Assembly: GCA_001507915.1 (NCBI GenBank) | Contig: LGER01000012.1 | Span: 1 to 38,792, forward strand | Reading direction: 5' to 3' | Origin: Desulfonauticus sp. 38_4375 | Lineage (GTDB): Bacteria > Desulfobacterota > Desulfovibrionia > Desulfovibrionales > Desulfonatronovibrionaceae | Length of the DNA: 38,792 nt | Part shown: positions 15,490-24,511 of the stretch, one piece after another | How the letters are laid out: every line of letters begins with the position of its first letter | Numbering within the stretch: the first letter of the stretch is position 1 | Made by a program: the position numbers and the translations under genes | The notes under the pieces: model-generated | What the model was told of the DNA's origin: nothing | Seen by the model: the letters and a program-made list of their open reading frames with translations, nothing else | The model's database searches: none

Positions 15490-16186
15490 GCTTAAAGGTG
15501 TTTGCACTTTTTACGGAAAAATTCAGGCCTTACACGAGGTGTCTTTATCTGTACAAGAGGGAGAAATTGTAACCTTAATTGGAGCTAATGGAGCAGGTAA
15601 AACCACTACTCTTATGTCTATTTGTGGTATTGTTCCTGCTAAAAAGGGAGAAATCTGGTTTCAAGGAGAGCCTATTCACAAGCTGTCTCCTGATCAGATT
15701 GTGGCCAAAGGTATTATCCAAGTCCCAGAGGGAAGGCTTATTTTCCCACGCATGACAGTAATGGAAAACTTGGATATGGGAGCTTATTTGCGTAAGGATA
15801 AAGCAGAGATAAAAAGAGATTTGGATTATATTTTTGACCTTTTTCCCATTTTGGCAGAGAGAAAAAATCAATTGGGTGGGACTTTAAGTGGTGGAGAGCA
15901 GCAAATGCTGGCCATTTCCAGGGCACTTATGGCAAGGCCAAAAGTGCTTCTTTTGGATGAACCTTCTTTGGGTTTAGCTCCTCTGGTGATTAAACAAATA
16001 TTTAAAATTATTGAAAAGATTAATAAACAGGGAACGACCATTTTCCTGGTAGAGCAAAATGCCCACCAGGCTTTAAAAATTGCTCATAAAGGGTATGTGA
16101 TGGAAAATGGGCGGATTGTAATGGAAGATAGTGCTGCCAATTTATTAACCAATGAAGATGTAAAGAAGGCTTATCTGGGCTTATAA
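15482..16186 (+). CDS. livF: Branched-chain amino acid ABC ATPase LivF
   Basis: A 234-residue ABC ATPase that pairs with LivG. Walker A GANGAGKTT is at 34-42, signature LSGGEQQMLAISRAL, Walker B VLLLDEPSLGLAP and H-switch LVEQNAHQAL (Q for H, normal for LivF). A longer frame opens with GTG at 15470 and ATG at 15479, but GGTGAGG at 15468-15474 fits ATG 15482 best and the conserved LivF start MLELKGV begins there. It ends 15 bases before guaB, with no terminator between. Confidence 0.92.
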   Translation: MLELKGVCTFYGKIQALHEVSLSVQEGEIVTLIGANGAGKTTTLMSICGIVPAKKGEIWFQGEPIHKLSPDQIVAKGIIQVPEGRLIFPRMTVMENLDMGAYLRKDKAEIKRDLDYIFDLFPILAERKNQLGGTLSGGEQQMLAISRALMARPKVLLLDEPSLGLAPLVIKQIFKIIEKINKQGTTIFLVEQNAHQALKIAHKGYVMENGRIVMEDSAANLLTNEDVKKAYLGL

Positions 16187-16201
16187 TTTTTAGGAGGTAA
16201 T

Positions 16202-17659
16202 ATGGAGAAAATAGTGGGCACAGCCTTAACTTTTGATGATGTTTTACTTTTGCCTGCTTATTCTGAGGTTTTGCCAGATCAGGTTGAGTTAAAGACTAGG
16301 CTTACTCCTGAGATAGAGCTTAATATTCCTCTTTTAAGCGCAGCTATGGATACAGTAACTGAGGCCAGAATGGCTATTTCCATGGCTAGAGCTGGAGGAG
16401 TTGGAGTTATTCATAAAAACATGACCATTGAGCGTCAGAGGCTGGAAGTTGAAAAAGTAAAGAAGTCAGAAAGTGGGATGATTTTAGACCCTGTGACTGT
16501 TAGTCCTGAAGATAGTGTGGCCTATGTCCTGGAATTAATGTCTGAATACAGAATTTCTGGACTTCCTGTTGTAGAAGGAGATACCTTAAAGGGGATTGTT
16601 ACCAATAGGGATGTTCGTTTTGTAGAAGATTTGCGCACCAAAGTAAAAGAGGTAATGACCAAAGAAAATTTAATTACTGTTCCAGTGGGAACCACTTTGG
16701 AAGATGCTAAAAAGATATTGCAGAAGAAAAAAGTAGAAAAATTATTAGTAGTGGATAAAGATAATAAATTAAAGGGATTGATTACTATAAAAGATATTGA
16801 AAAGGTAAGAAAGTATCCCAATGCCTGTAAAGATGTTTTTGGTAGGCTTAGAGTGGGAGCAGCCGTAGGAGTGGGTAAAGATAGAGAAGAAAGGGTAGAG
16901 GCTTTACTTAGAGCAGGAGTTGACTTTATTGTGGTGGATTCAGCTCATGGGCATTCCAAAAATGTACTGGATACAGTAAGAAGCATTAGGAGTGCTTTTC
17001 CTCATTGCCAGATTGTAGCTGGTAATATTGCCACCTATGAAGGTGCTAAAGCCTTAATTGAAGCTGGAGCTGATGCAGTAAAAGTGGGAATTGGGCCTGG
17101 TTCTATTTGTACTACTAGAGTGGTTACCGGAGTAGGAGTTCCACAGATTATAGCTATTATGGAAGCAGTAAAAGCTTGTAGAGAAAAGGATAAATGTCTT
17201 ATTGCTGACGGTGGAATTAAATTTTCAGGGGATATTGTAAAAGCCATTGCAGTAGGGGCCGATTCAGTAATGATGGGTAGTATGCTTGCTGGTACAGAAG
17301 AAAGCCCTGGAGAAACTGTACTATATCAGGGAAGGACATATAAAATTTATAGAGGTATGGGCTCTATAGATGCTATGAAAGCTGGTAGTTCAGATCGTTA
17401 TTTTCAGGATAGTTCACATAAGCTTGTTCCAGAGGGAATTGTAGGTAGAGTTCCTTTTAAAGGACCTGTAAGTGAAACAATTTATCAACTGGTTGGTGGT
17501 CTTCGTTCTGGTATGGGATATCTGGGATGTAAAAATATTAAAGAATTGCAGACTAAGAGTAGAATGGTACAAATAACAAATTCTGGCTTAAAAGAAAGCC
17601 ATGTGCACGATGTAATTATTACCAAAGAAGCTCCCAATTATAGAATAGAAAATTATTAG
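16202..17659 (+). CDS. guaB: IMP dehydrogenase
   Basis: A 485-residue enzyme oxidising IMP to XMP with NAD+, the committed step of GMP synthesis. The catalytic cysteine is C303 in [13 protein letters not shown]; the TIM barrel is interrupted by a CBS pair (about 93-205; [25 protein letters not shown]), and the flap region [10 protein letters not shown] and the C-terminal [11 protein letters not shown] are present. AGGAGG precedes the ATG. Next gene is guaA, so two successive steps are co-encoded. Confidence 0.97.
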   Translation: MEKIVGTALTFDDVLLLPAYSEVLPDQVELKTRLTPEIELNIPLLSAAMDTVTEARMAISMARAGGVGVIHKNMTIERQRLEVEKVKKSESGMILDPVTVSPEDSVAYVLELMSEYRISGLPVVEGDTLKGIVTNRDVRFVEDLRTKVKEVMTKENLITVPVGTTLEDAKKILQKKKVEKLLVVDKDNKLKGLITIKDIEKVRKYPNACKDVFGRLRVGAAVGVGKDREERVEALLRAGVDFIVVDSAHGHSKNVLDTVRSIRSAFPHCQIVAGNIATYEGAKALIEAGADAVKVGIGPGSICTTRVVTGVGVPQIIAIMEAVKACREKDKCLIADGGIKFSGDIVKAIAVGADSVMMGSMLAGTEESPGETVLYQGRTYKIYRGMGSIDAMKAGSSDRYFQDSSHKLVPEGIVGRVPFKGPVSETIYQLVGGLRSGMGYLGCKNIKELQTKSRMVQITNSGLKESHVHDVIITKEAPNYRIENY

Positions 17660-17668
17660 AGGTTTTTT

Positions 17669-19219
17669 ATGTTTACAGGAGATAAAGTCCTTATTTTAGA
17701 TTTTGGCTCTCAATATACTCAATTAATAGCTAGAAGGGTACGAGAAGAAGGGGTGTATTCAGAAATACATCCATGTAATATTAGTTTGGAGGAGATAAAA
17801 GCCATAAATCCCCAGGCTATTATTTTGTCTGGAGGGCCTGCCAGTGTTGTTCAGGAAAATAGTCCCAAAATAGACCCTGCCATATTTGACTTGGGGTTGC
17901 CTATTCTGGGAATTTGCTATGGAATGCAGTTAATAAGCTATCTTTTAGGTGGTAAGGTAGAGCCTGCAAAGGTAAGAGAATATGGTAGGAGTTCTTTAGA
18001 ACTTTTGACTTCTTCTCCTTTATGGGAGGGTATTTGGCCTGAACATAAAGAATTTACAGTTTGGATGTCCCATGGAGATACGGTTTTAGAAATTCCTCAA
18101 GGCTTTGAAGTACTGGCCAAAACTGAGAGCATAGAGTTTGCTGTTATTGGGGCTCGAGAAAAAAATATTTATGCCTTACAGTTTCATCCAGAAGTGGTGC
18201 ATACGGATTTTGGTAAACAAATTATTGCCAATTTTCTGTTTCAAATTGCCAGGCTTGAACCTTCCTGGTCAATGAGTTCTTTTATTGATAATGTTTTGGA
18301 AGAAGTAAAAGTCCAGGTGGGAGAAGATAAAGTAGTTTGTGCTTTAAGTGGAGGAGTTGATTCCACTGTAGTAGCTGTTTTGCTCAACAAAGCTTTGGGT
18401 CATAAATTGCATTGTATTTTTGTAGATAATGGACTTTTACGTTTAAATGAAGGTGAAGAAGTTGTATCTTATCTTAGAAAGCACTTTGATTTAAACTTAC
18501 ATTATGTTCAAGCACAGGATTTGTTTTTAAATCGTTTAAAAGGTGTTACTGATCCAGAGGAAAAAAGAAAAATTATTGGCCATACTTTTATAGAAGTTTT
18601 TGAGCAAGAAGCTAAAAAAATAGAAGGTGTAAAGTGGTTAGCTCAGGGCACCCTTTATCCAGATGTTATAGAAAGTATCTCCTATAAAGGTCCTTCTGCT
18701 GTAATTAAAAGCCATCACAATGTGGGTGGACTGCCAGAGAAAATGGACTTAAAGCTCATAGAGCCTTTAAGGGAATTATTTAAAGATGAAGTGAGAAAGG
18801 TGGGTATAGAGCTGGGATTACCTGATTTTATCATCTGGCGGCATCCTTTTCCTGGTCCTGGTTTGGCTATAAGGATTGTGGGAGAGATTACTCCAGAACG
18901 TTTAGAGATTTTAAGGCAGGCAGATAAAATCGTACAAAATGAACTTTTAGAAGCTGATTGGTACAGAAAGGTATGGCAGGGTTTTGCTGTTTTACTACCT
19001 TTAAAAACCGTGGGTGTCATGGGTGATGAGAGGACCTATGAGCATGTAGTGGCTTTACGGGTTGTAGATAGTATAGATGCCATGACTGCAGATTGGTCTA
19101 GACTTCCTTCAGAATTATTGGCACGTATTTCCAATAGGATTATTAATGAAGTTAAGGGCGTAAATAGGGTAGTCTTTGATATTTCTTCTAAACCTCCTAG
19201 CACCATTGAATGGGAGTAA
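17669..19219 (+). CDS. guaA: GMP synthase (glutamine-hydrolysing)
   Basis: A 516-residue enzyme converting XMP to GMP. The class I glutamine amidotransferase domain (about 1-195) has C83 (LGICYGMQL), H173 and E175 (QFHPEV). The ATP pyrophosphatase domain follows, with P-loop SGGVDST at 227-233, then the dimerisation domain with [13 protein letters not shown] and the C-terminal KPPSTIEWE. It starts 9 bases after guaB. Length matches the family. Confidence 0.97.
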   Translation: MFTGDKVLILDFGSQYTQLIARRVREEGVYSEIHPCNISLEEIKAINPQAIILSGGPASVVQENSPKIDPAIFDLGLPILGICYGMQLISYLLGGKVEPAKVREYGRSSLELLTSSPLWEGIWPEHKEFTVWMSHGDTVLEIPQGFEVLAKTESIEFAVIGAREKNIYALQFHPEVVHTDFGKQIIANFLFQIARLEPSWSMSSFIDNVLEEVKVQVGEDKVVCALSGGVDSTVVAVLLNKALGHKLHCIFVDNGLLRLNEGEEVVSYLRKHFDLNLHYVQAQDLFLNRLKGVTDPEEKRKIIGHTFIEVFEQEAKKIEGVKWLAQGTLYPDVIESISYKGPSAVIKSHHNVGGLPEKMDLKLIEPLRELFKDEVRKVGIELGLPDFIIWRHPFPGPGLAIRIVGEITPERLEILRQADKIVQNELLEADWYRKVWQGFAVLLPLKTVGVMGDERTYEHVVALRVVDSIDAMTADWSRLPSELLARISNRIINEVKGVNRVVFDISSKPPSTIEWE

Positions 19220-19232
19220 TAAGGTGGCCTAA

Positions 19233-19523
19233 ATGTTTGGAATAGGTTCAACTGAGCTTTTAGTCATTCTAGTAGTTGCTTTAATTGTCATTGGTCCTTC
19301 TAAATTGCCTGAAATTGCCAGGACCTTGGGCAAGGCTATGGCTGAGTTCAAAAAGGTCTCTACAGATGTAAAAAGAACAATTGAGCAGGAAATAGAAAAA
19401 GAAGAAGAAAAAAAGGCAGCTGAAGAGGCCAAAAAAGAGTTGGAGAGCAAACAAAAGCAAGATACAGAGCAAAAAGAGAGTTCTAAATCTAACAGCTCAA
19501 ATGAAGAGGAGTCAAAAGCCTAA
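19233..19523 (+). CDS. tatB: Twin-arginine translocase subunit TatB/TatA
   Basis: A 96-residue Tat protein: short N-terminal membrane helix (about 4-20, with E8 in GSTELLVIL), hinge GPSKLPEIARTLGKAM, an amphipathic helix and a long acidic/lysine-rich tail. E8 and the EIARTLGKAMAEFK segment favour TatB over TatA, but in many Desulfobacterota the single TatA/B protein next to tatC may cover either role. It ends directly at the tatC start. Confidence 0.88.
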   Translation: MFGIGSTELLVILVVALIVIGPSKLPEIARTLGKAMAEFKKVSTDVKRTIEQEIEKEEEKKAAEEAKKELESKQKQDTEQKESSKSNSSNEEESKA

Positions 19524-20345
19524 ATGAGTGAAGAATTAAAAAACGAGGGACAAGACGCCCGGGCAGAACAAGAGGTTCCTTCTTCTGAAGGAACAGAAAT
19601 GACCTTTACTGAACATTTAGAAGAACTAAGGCAAAGGTTAGTTCGTTGCATTATTGCCATTGTGGTGGGATTTTTAGGTAGTTATGCCTTTTCTAAAGAA
19701 GTTTTTAATCTTTTAATGCAACCCTTGGTAAGAGTTCTCCCGCCCAATAGTACTTTGATTTTTACTTCTCTTCCAGAAGCCTTTTTTACTTATCTTAAAG
19801 TGTCTCTGGTCACAGGTATTTTTGCTGTTTCTCCTTATATTTTTTATCAACTATGGCAATTTATAGCTCCTGGACTTTATGAAAATGAGCGTAGATATCT
19901 TTTACCTATAGCCTTTTTTTCTGGTATCTTTTTTATCATAGGGGCTCTTTTTGGGTATTTTATAGTATTTCCTTTTGGATTTCAGTTTTTTATGGGCTTT
20001 GCCACTGAACTCATTCGTCCCATGCCTACCTTGCGGGAGTATTTTAGTTTTTGTGTAAAACTGCTTTTTGCCTTTGGCCTTATTTTTGAACTACCTCTAT
20101 TTATTTTCTTTTTGGCTAGATTGGGTATGGTCACCAGTAGTGGGCTTAGAAAGAAGAGGAAATATGCCATTTTAATTGCTTTTGTAGTTGCTGCTATTTT
20201 GACTCCTCCTGATGTAGTGACTCAAATACTAATGGCAGGGCCTTTGATTATCTTATATGAACTGGGAGTATGGATTGCTTATTTCTTTGGTAAAAAAGAA
20301 AAGCGAGCCAAAGAAGACTTACCTAGCAAAGCAGGAGAAAACTAA
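19524..20345 (+). CDS. tatC: Twin-arginine translocase subunit TatC
   Basis: A 273-residue, six-helix membrane protein that recognises twin-arginine signal peptides. FTEHLEELRQRLVR (about 28-41) holds the conserved glutamate of the signal-binding site, and the periplasmic FIAPGLYENERRYLLP and later LLFAFGLIFELPLFIFFLARLG are standard. The N-terminal 25 residues are polar and acidic, the C-terminus basic. It abuts tatB and shares a base with hisB. Confidence 0.95.
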   Translation: MSEELKNEGQDARAEQEVPSSEGTEMTFTEHLEELRQRLVRCIIAIVVGFLGSYAFSKEVFNLLMQPLVRVLPPNSTLIFTSLPEAFFTYLKVSLVTGIFAVSPYIFYQLWQFIAPGLYENERRYLLPIAFFSGIFFIIGALFGYFIVFPFGFQFFMGFATELIRPMPTLREYFSFCVKLLFAFGLIFELPLFIFFLARLGMVTSSGLRKKRKYAILIAFVVAAILTPPDVVTQILMAGPLIILYELGVWIAYFFGKKEKRAKEDLPSKAGEN

Positions 20346-20929
20346 TGCGTCAGGCAAGTTTTGAGCGTAATACCAAGGAAACCAGGGTAAAGGTTTTTTT
20401 AAACCTTGATGGACAAAGAGAGATAAGAGTTAGTACCGGACTTGGCTATTTGGACCACATGCTGGAACTTCTGGCTTTTTGGGCTTCGTGGGATTTAAAG
20501 GTAGAAGCCCAGGGTGATTTAGAAGTGGATGCACATCACACCATAGAAGATATTGGCTTATCTCTGGGAAGTTGTTTGGATAAGGCCTGGCAAGATAGAA
20601 AAGGGATACTTAGGGTAGGTCAGGCCAAGGTTCCCATGGACGAAGCTTTGGTAGAGAGTATCGTGGATATTTCTGGAAGACCTTTTTTGGTCTGTAAGGG
20701 GTTTTCCCAAGTTCCTGCTCTGGTTTTTGGGGAAGAAAAAGATGTGTTTAGAGAGTTTTTTAAAAGTCTTAGTTTTAGCGCCAGGTTTAATTTACACCTT
20801 ATTTTTCACTATGGTTCCAATGGACATCATCTTTTAGAGGCTGCTTTTAAATCTTTAGGACTTGCTATGAGAGAAGCCTTAACTTTAGTGTCAAATCAGA
20901 TTAGCAGTACTAAAGGGAGTTTAGATTGA
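20345..20929 (+). CDS. hisB: Imidazoleglycerol-phosphate dehydratase
   Basis: A 194-residue, monofunctional IGP dehydratase (no histidinol-phosphatase domain), a step of histidine synthesis. Metal-binding signatures are visible: GYLDHMLELLAFW (about 34-46), DAHHTIEDIGLSLG (about 61-74) and NGHHLLEAAFKSLG (about 161-174). Its ATG shares a base with the tatC TAA. It is linked to hisA through a small lipoprotein gene rather than to a full his operon. Confidence 0.95.
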   Translation: MRQASFERNTKETRVKVFLNLDGQREIRVSTGLGYLDHMLELLAFWASWDLKVEAQGDLEVDAHHTIEDIGLSLGSCLDKAWQDRKGILRVGQAKVPMDEALVESIVDISGRPFLVCKGFSQVPALVFGEEKDVFREFFKSLSFSARFNLHLIFHYGSNGHHLLEAAFKSLGLAMREALTLVSNQISSTKGSLD

Positions 20930-21546
20930 GAATAAGAAAAATATTTATAATCTTTTTTCTTTTTTTATTAGGATGTACTTCTGCTAAACCTGTTTATAAA
21001 TTTGAAGAGAAAAATTTTTCTTTAGCTATTGCTCCTTTTCATCTGCCCAGTGGGTCCTGGGAAATGCTTGCTGGCTACTACCCAGTGGATAAAAATATTG
21101 ATTCTAAGGTATTAAATACTCTTAATAGTAATTTAGAATCCTTATTGGTTCAAAAAAAAGTTAACTTTATTTCTTTTAAACTGGTATCACCTTGTTTAGA
21201 ACTTATTAAAAGCAAAAAGACTTTGTCCATGTTTGAGTTCTGGGTACAGGTGGGTAAGTGCGTTCCCTGTGATTATTTGCTCGTTCCTTATATTTACAAA
21301 TATAAAGAGAGAGTGGGGGGAGAATATGGAGTAGAAGAGCCTGCTTCTGTAGAATTTGACCTCTTTTTACTTAATATTAAAGAAAAAAAGATTGCTTATC
21401 GCTATCATTTTGATGAGCGCCAGCTCTCTTTGAGTGAAAATTTACTTAATTTAAAAAAGTTTATTACCCGCAAAGGTAAATGGATTAAGGCCGAGGAGTT
21501 GGCAAGAGAAGGAATGGAATTGGGATTGGAGGAAATGGGATTATGA
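20926..21546 (+). CDS. Predicted lipoprotein of unknown function
   Basis: A 206-residue protein with a type II signal peptide: positively charged start, hydrophobic core and lipobox LLGC with C17 as the lipidated residue. The rest is a mixed soluble domain; near the end is YHFDERQLSLSENLLNLKKF followed by GKWIKAEELAREGMELGL, a tail I have seen in other Desulfobacterota lipoproteins, but I cannot name a family. The start is TTG at 20926, overlapping the hisB stop, with GGGAG upstream; the stop overlaps the hisA start (ATGA). Thus it is embedded between two histidine genes, probably for expression coupling rather than function. Confidence 0.75.
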   Translation: MRIRKIFIIFFLFLLGCTSAKPVYKFEEKNFSLAIAPFHLPSGSWEMLAGYYPVDKNIDSKVLNTLNSNLESLLVQKKVNFISFKLVSPCLELIKSKKTLSMFEFWVQVGKCVPCDYLLVPYIYKYKERVGGEYGVEEPASVEFDLFLLNIKEKKIAYRYHFDERQLSLSENLLNLKKFITRKGKWIKAEELAREGMELGLEEMGL

Positions 21547-22280
21547 TTATTTTTCCAGCTATTGATATTAAAGATGGCCGCTGTGTTCGCTTGCGTCAGG
21601 GCAGGGCCAAGGAAGAAACAGTTTATTTTGACAATCCTGTAGAAGTTGCTTCTTTTTGGGAAAGTCAAGGCGCTCAATATTTACATCTGGTAGATCTGGA
21701 TGGAGCTTTTGCTGGAGAGCCTAAAAATCTTTCTTTGGTTCAAGAGATTGCTAAAAAGGTAAAGATACCTCTTCAATTGGGTGGGGGAATACGCAATATA
21801 GAAATTGCCTCTTATTATTTTGAGGCTGGAGTTACAAGGCTTATAATCGGCACCTTAGCTTTAGAAAATCCCGAAGAGTTTGCCCGACTGACCGCTAAAT
21901 TCCCTGGTAAAATTGGAGTTTCTTTGGATGCAGAAAAGGGAACTCTTAAGAGTAGAGGATGGGTTAAAGATACAGGGCTTAAAGTGGAACAAGTAATCCC
22001 TGAACTCATAGAGCAAGGAGCCTCTTTTTTAGTTTATACTGACATTTTAAGAGATGGGATGCAATCAGGAGCCAATATTTCGGCTTTAAAGAAAGTTTTG
22101 CAAATTTCTTCTATACCTGTGCTGGTGGCAGGAGGCATTCACAATTTAGAGGATATAAAAAAACTTTATCCTTTAAGCAAAGAAGGACTGGAAGGAGTAA
22201 TTACTGGCCGGGCAATCTATGAAAAAAACCTTGACTTAAAAGAAGCTTTGTCTTGGCTGGAGCAACAAAAAATATCTTAG
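21543..22280 (+). CDS. hisA: ProFAR isomerase HisA
   Basis: A 245-residue TIM barrel catalysing the fourth step of histidine synthesis. The N-terminal IIFPAIDIKDGRCVRLRQG carries the catalytic aspartate, and the second catalytic aspartate lies in VYTDILRDGMQSG. Phosphate-binding loops QLGGGIRN and VAGGIHNLEDI are present. It is the last gene of the tightly packed plus-strand block; its stop overlaps the 3' end of a converging gene by 4 bases, and I see no terminator between them. Confidence 0.95.
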   Translation: MIIFPAIDIKDGRCVRLRQGRAKEETVYFDNPVEVASFWESQGAQYLHLVDLDGAFAGEPKNLSLVQEIAKKVKIPLQLGGGIRNIEIASYYFEAGVTRLIIGTLALENPEEFARLTAKFPGKIGVSLDAEKGTLKSRGWVKDTGLKVEQVIPELIEQGASFLVYTDILRDGMQSGANISALKKVLQISSIPVLVAGGIHNLEDIKKLYPLSKEGLEGVITGRAIYEKNLDLKEALSWLEQQKIS

Positions 22281-22612
22281 TGTTCTAGAATACAATTTTC
22301 TAAGGCCTTATCAATATAAATAGGATATTGTTTCATTTGTCCGTTTTTTATTTCAGTACGCAACATTTTCCATTCTTCATAATCAATATAATCAATCTGT
22401 CCTTTAGCCTGTGGACTTAAGTGTTTAGTGATAGCAGAAAGAAATTCTGGTAAATCGATATAAATATTATCCCAGTAGAAAAAATCTAACCTATTGTTAA
22501 TTATCTCTATTTCTTCGACAGAGAGGAGTTCTAAAATTTCTTTTATTTGCTTTAAATTTTTAGAATTATCTTCTATAAATCCGTATATTTTATAGGTTTT
22601 ATCTATAGCCAT
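22277..22612 (-). CDS. Hypothetical protein, 111 residues
   Basis: I do not recognise this protein. It is a soluble, acidic, aromatic-rich 111-residue protein with no signal peptide, no cysteine pair (one Cys, near the C-terminus) and no membrane helix. The N-terminal 40 residues are helical (KNLKQIKEILELLSVEEIEI). Its ATG overlaps the end of the LysM gene by 10 bases on the same strand, so it is translationally coupled to it. Its stop overlaps hisA from the other strand. Confidence 0.65.
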   Translation of the reverse strand: MAIDKTYKIYGFIEDNSKNLKQIKEILELLSVEEIEIINNRLDFFYWDNIYIDLPEFLSAITKHLSPQAKGQIDYIDYEEWKMLRTEIKNGQMKQYPIYIDKALENCILEH

Positions 22613-24021
22613 TTATATACTTTGTAATTATTTAATAAGAGAAAAGTACTTATAAAAGGATTATCTTCTTCTAGAACAAAAATATTTTGAGAAGACTTCA
22701 ATACATCTGCGTATAACTTTATATAAGTATTTTTATTTTCAAAGATAGTAAGACTTACTTTTTCTTTAGATAAGATATTCTTTTCCTTTAGATAGTCAAG
22801 AGCACGATTAGGAGGTAATTTGTAATCTTTTATTTTTAGAATTGACAGAATGTTTTGAGGGTTAACAGAAGGTATGTAAAGATAATTGGAATTAAATTTG
22901 TTGGTGTTTATTTTTGATATTTTATTATTTTCTTTCTTTAAAAATATTGTTTTTAGATTTAAACTATCCAAAAATGATTGTACTAAGTTAATATTATTTG
23001 GGATATTATTTTCTAATATAAATATTGCGTAAATATTATTTTCTATTTTAAGTAATTTATCCGATTTTATTTCTAAGGAATAATTATATTTGTTTATAAT
23101 AAAATTGTCATCGCTTTTCCATATTTTTATGTGTTTTGGATTTTTAAAAGAGATTATATCTATAGCTTGAGATAATTGAAAAGATGGTAATTTTATTATA
23201 GTATAAGGAAAGTTTTTTTCTTTAGATTTATTTTTAGATAGAGTTAAGAGAATTTTATCTCCCCAAGTAGTGTTAACTAAGATATTTTCTTTTAAATCGA
23301 TGTAAATCCATTCACCATTTTCTTGAGGGAAATAAGCTTTTAATCCTGGAGTAATTAGAAAGCCCATCTCTTTTAAAATTAGCTCTAAATTTTGTTTATC
23401 ATAATTGTCTGATAACTTTTTATTTATTTCTTTCTGTCTTATGTTTGTATCCAGGAGAGAGGGAAGGGGTTTGAGGTGTTGTTTTTGAGTTAAATTTAGA
23501 GGTATAGGTATATTTATTTTGTCTCCAATTTCTAATTTGTTTATATCTAAATTGGGATTTATTGTTTTAAAAATAGTAAGATATTCGTTAAATATCAATT
23601 CTTCTGGTATACCAACTTTATCTTTTAATATTTTTACAACACTATCTCCTCTTTTTACAGTATAAAATGATTTTTTATATTTGTATTTTTTTAAATATGA
23701 ATAATTTTCTTGTTTTATATATATTTTAGGTATAAGCAGTATGTCATTTTCTTTTAGGTTGGAGAGGTCTTTGATGTGTGGATTTATTTTTTTTATTATT
23801 TTTACTACATGAGGAATTTTTCTTTCTGGTATATTTTGTTCTCTTAATATCTTGTAAAGCCACTCTCCTTTTTTTATTTTATATTTTATTAAATTCCTTT
23901 CTGAAAGGACCATTTTTTTGCTAAAAAAAAGTCGAGGCAAATTTTTACTGTGTACGGCTAAGGAAGAAGAGAGTAGAACTATACTCAATAGAAGTAAGTA
24001 GGGTATCTTTTTTATTTTCAT
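22603..24021 (-). CDS. LysM-domain envelope protein
   Basis: A 472-residue protein with a signal peptide (about 1-25) and two LysM-type peptidoglycan-binding modules: about 46-97 (YKIKKGEWLYKILREQ ... LKENDILLIPK) and about 119-172 (YTVKRGDSVVKILKDK ... LEIGDKINIPI). The remaining 300 residues show no catalytic domain I can name; they are rich in Asn, Lys and Ile. It is probably a cell-wall-bound periplasmic or outer-membrane-associated protein. It is more AT-rich than its neighbours, has no clear Shine-Dalgarno before the ATG, and is divergent from the HesB-like selenoprotein gene. Confidence 0.75.
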   Translation of the reverse strand: MKIKKIPYLLLLSIVLLSSSLAVHSKNLPRLFFSKKMVLSERNLIKYKIKKGEWLYKILREQNIPERKIPHVVKIIKKINPHIKDLSNLKENDILLIPKIYIKQENYSYLKKYKYKKSFYTVKRGDSVVKILKDKVGIPEELIFNEYLTIFKTINPNLDINKLEIGDKINIPIPLNLTQKQHLKPLPSLLDTNIRQKEINKKLSDNYDKQNLELILKEMGFLITPGLKAYFPQENGEWIYIDLKENILVNTTWGDKILLTLSKNKSKEKNFPYTIIKLPSFQLSQAIDIISFKNPKHIKIWKSDDNFIINKYNYSLEIKSDKLLKIENNIYAIFILENNIPNNINLVQSFLDSLNLKTIFLKKENNKISKINTNKFNSNYLYIPSVNPQNILSILKIKDYKLPPNRALDYLKEKNILSKEKVSLTIFENKNTYIKLYADVLKSSQNIFVLEEDNPFISTFLLLNNYKVYKWL

Positions 24022-24125
24022 GAGGTTTTTCTTAGCAGTTTTTTGGTTTATTTCAAGTAATTGTTTTTAGGTTATTTTGAATAAAGAAGTTGGGATTTTT
24101 AGGAAAGAAACAGACACTCTAGCAA

Positions 24126-24158
24126 TTGACAAAAATTAAAACAGGTTTTAAGTAATAA
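24126..24158 (+). promoter_or_regulatory. Possible promoter for the HesB-like selenoprotein gene
   Basis: A perfect TTGACA at 24126-24131 sits 54 bases before the ATG in the 163-base divergent gap. The -10 is unclear: TAAGTA at 17-base spacing (24149-24154) or TAATAA slightly further on (24153-24158). The gap must also hold the promoter of the minus-strand LysM gene, which I could not place. Confidence 0.4.
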
Positions 24159-24184
24159 GACTTCAATTTTTTTCGGAGGTTTTT

Positions 24185-24487
24185 ATGTTTAATTTGACGG
24201 AAAAGGCAAGGGTTCAATTGGAGCGCTATTTCGCAGAGCAAGAAAAGGCTCCTATCAGAGTTTATATGGCTGCTGGCTGAGGTGGGCCCAGGCTGGCACT
24301 TGCTCTGGATGAGCAAAGGGACAATGATAGGGTATTTGAAGTAAATGGATTTACTTTTTTAGTAGAGGAAAGCTTGTTTAATAGTGCAGCTCCAATTACT
24401 GTTGATATGAACGATATGGGTTTTGTGGTTAAATCCGCTTTACCTATGAATTCTTCTGGAGGTTGCAGCTCCTGCACTTCCTGTTAA
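24185..24487 (+). CDS. HesB/IscA-like selenoprotein (in-frame UGA)
   Basis: A 100-residue HesB/IscA-fold protein, interrupted by TGA at 24278-24280 (residue 32) and continuing in the same frame to TAA 24485-24487. The family's first conserved cysteine (IscA C35) aligns with this UGA: AAG-U-GGPRLAL. TIGR01911-type HesB-like selenoproteins have selenocysteine exactly there. The protein ends GGCSSCTSC (C94, C97, C100), replacing the CxC of IscA. A SECIS-like hairpin lies directly downstream of the UGA. TCGGAGG gives a good ribosome site. It probably binds iron-sulfur clusters or a redox metal; the precise role is unknown. A PxxKW cysteine-rich gene follows 24 bases later. Confidence 0.9.
24278..24316 (+). 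promoter_or_regulatory. UGA codon with bacterial SECIS-like hairpin (HesB-like gene)
   Basis: Downstream of UGA 24278-24280 is a perfect 6-bp stem TTGCTC (24300-24305) and GAGCAA (24311-24316) with a 5-base loop TGGAT. The loop begins 25 bases after the UGA, within the spacing usual for bacterial SECIS, and has a G in the first two loop positions as the minimal bacterial SECIS model requires. This is where SelB would bind to insert selenocysteine. It is read from sequence; folding was not computed. Confidence 0.7.
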
Positions 24488-24511
24488 TAATTTTTTAGGA
24501 GGTGGAACTCA

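Noticed and set aside
24119-24477. Minus-strand frames covering the HesB-like gene (24119-24316, 24262-24477)
   Set aside because: They are antisense to the selenoprotein gene, lack ribosome sites and show no recognisable domain.
24185-24487. HesB-like gene as a pseudogene with a nonsense mutation
   Set aside because: The UGA falls exactly at the family's Sec/Cys position, is followed by a hairpin at SECIS distance, and the rest of the frame is well preserved.
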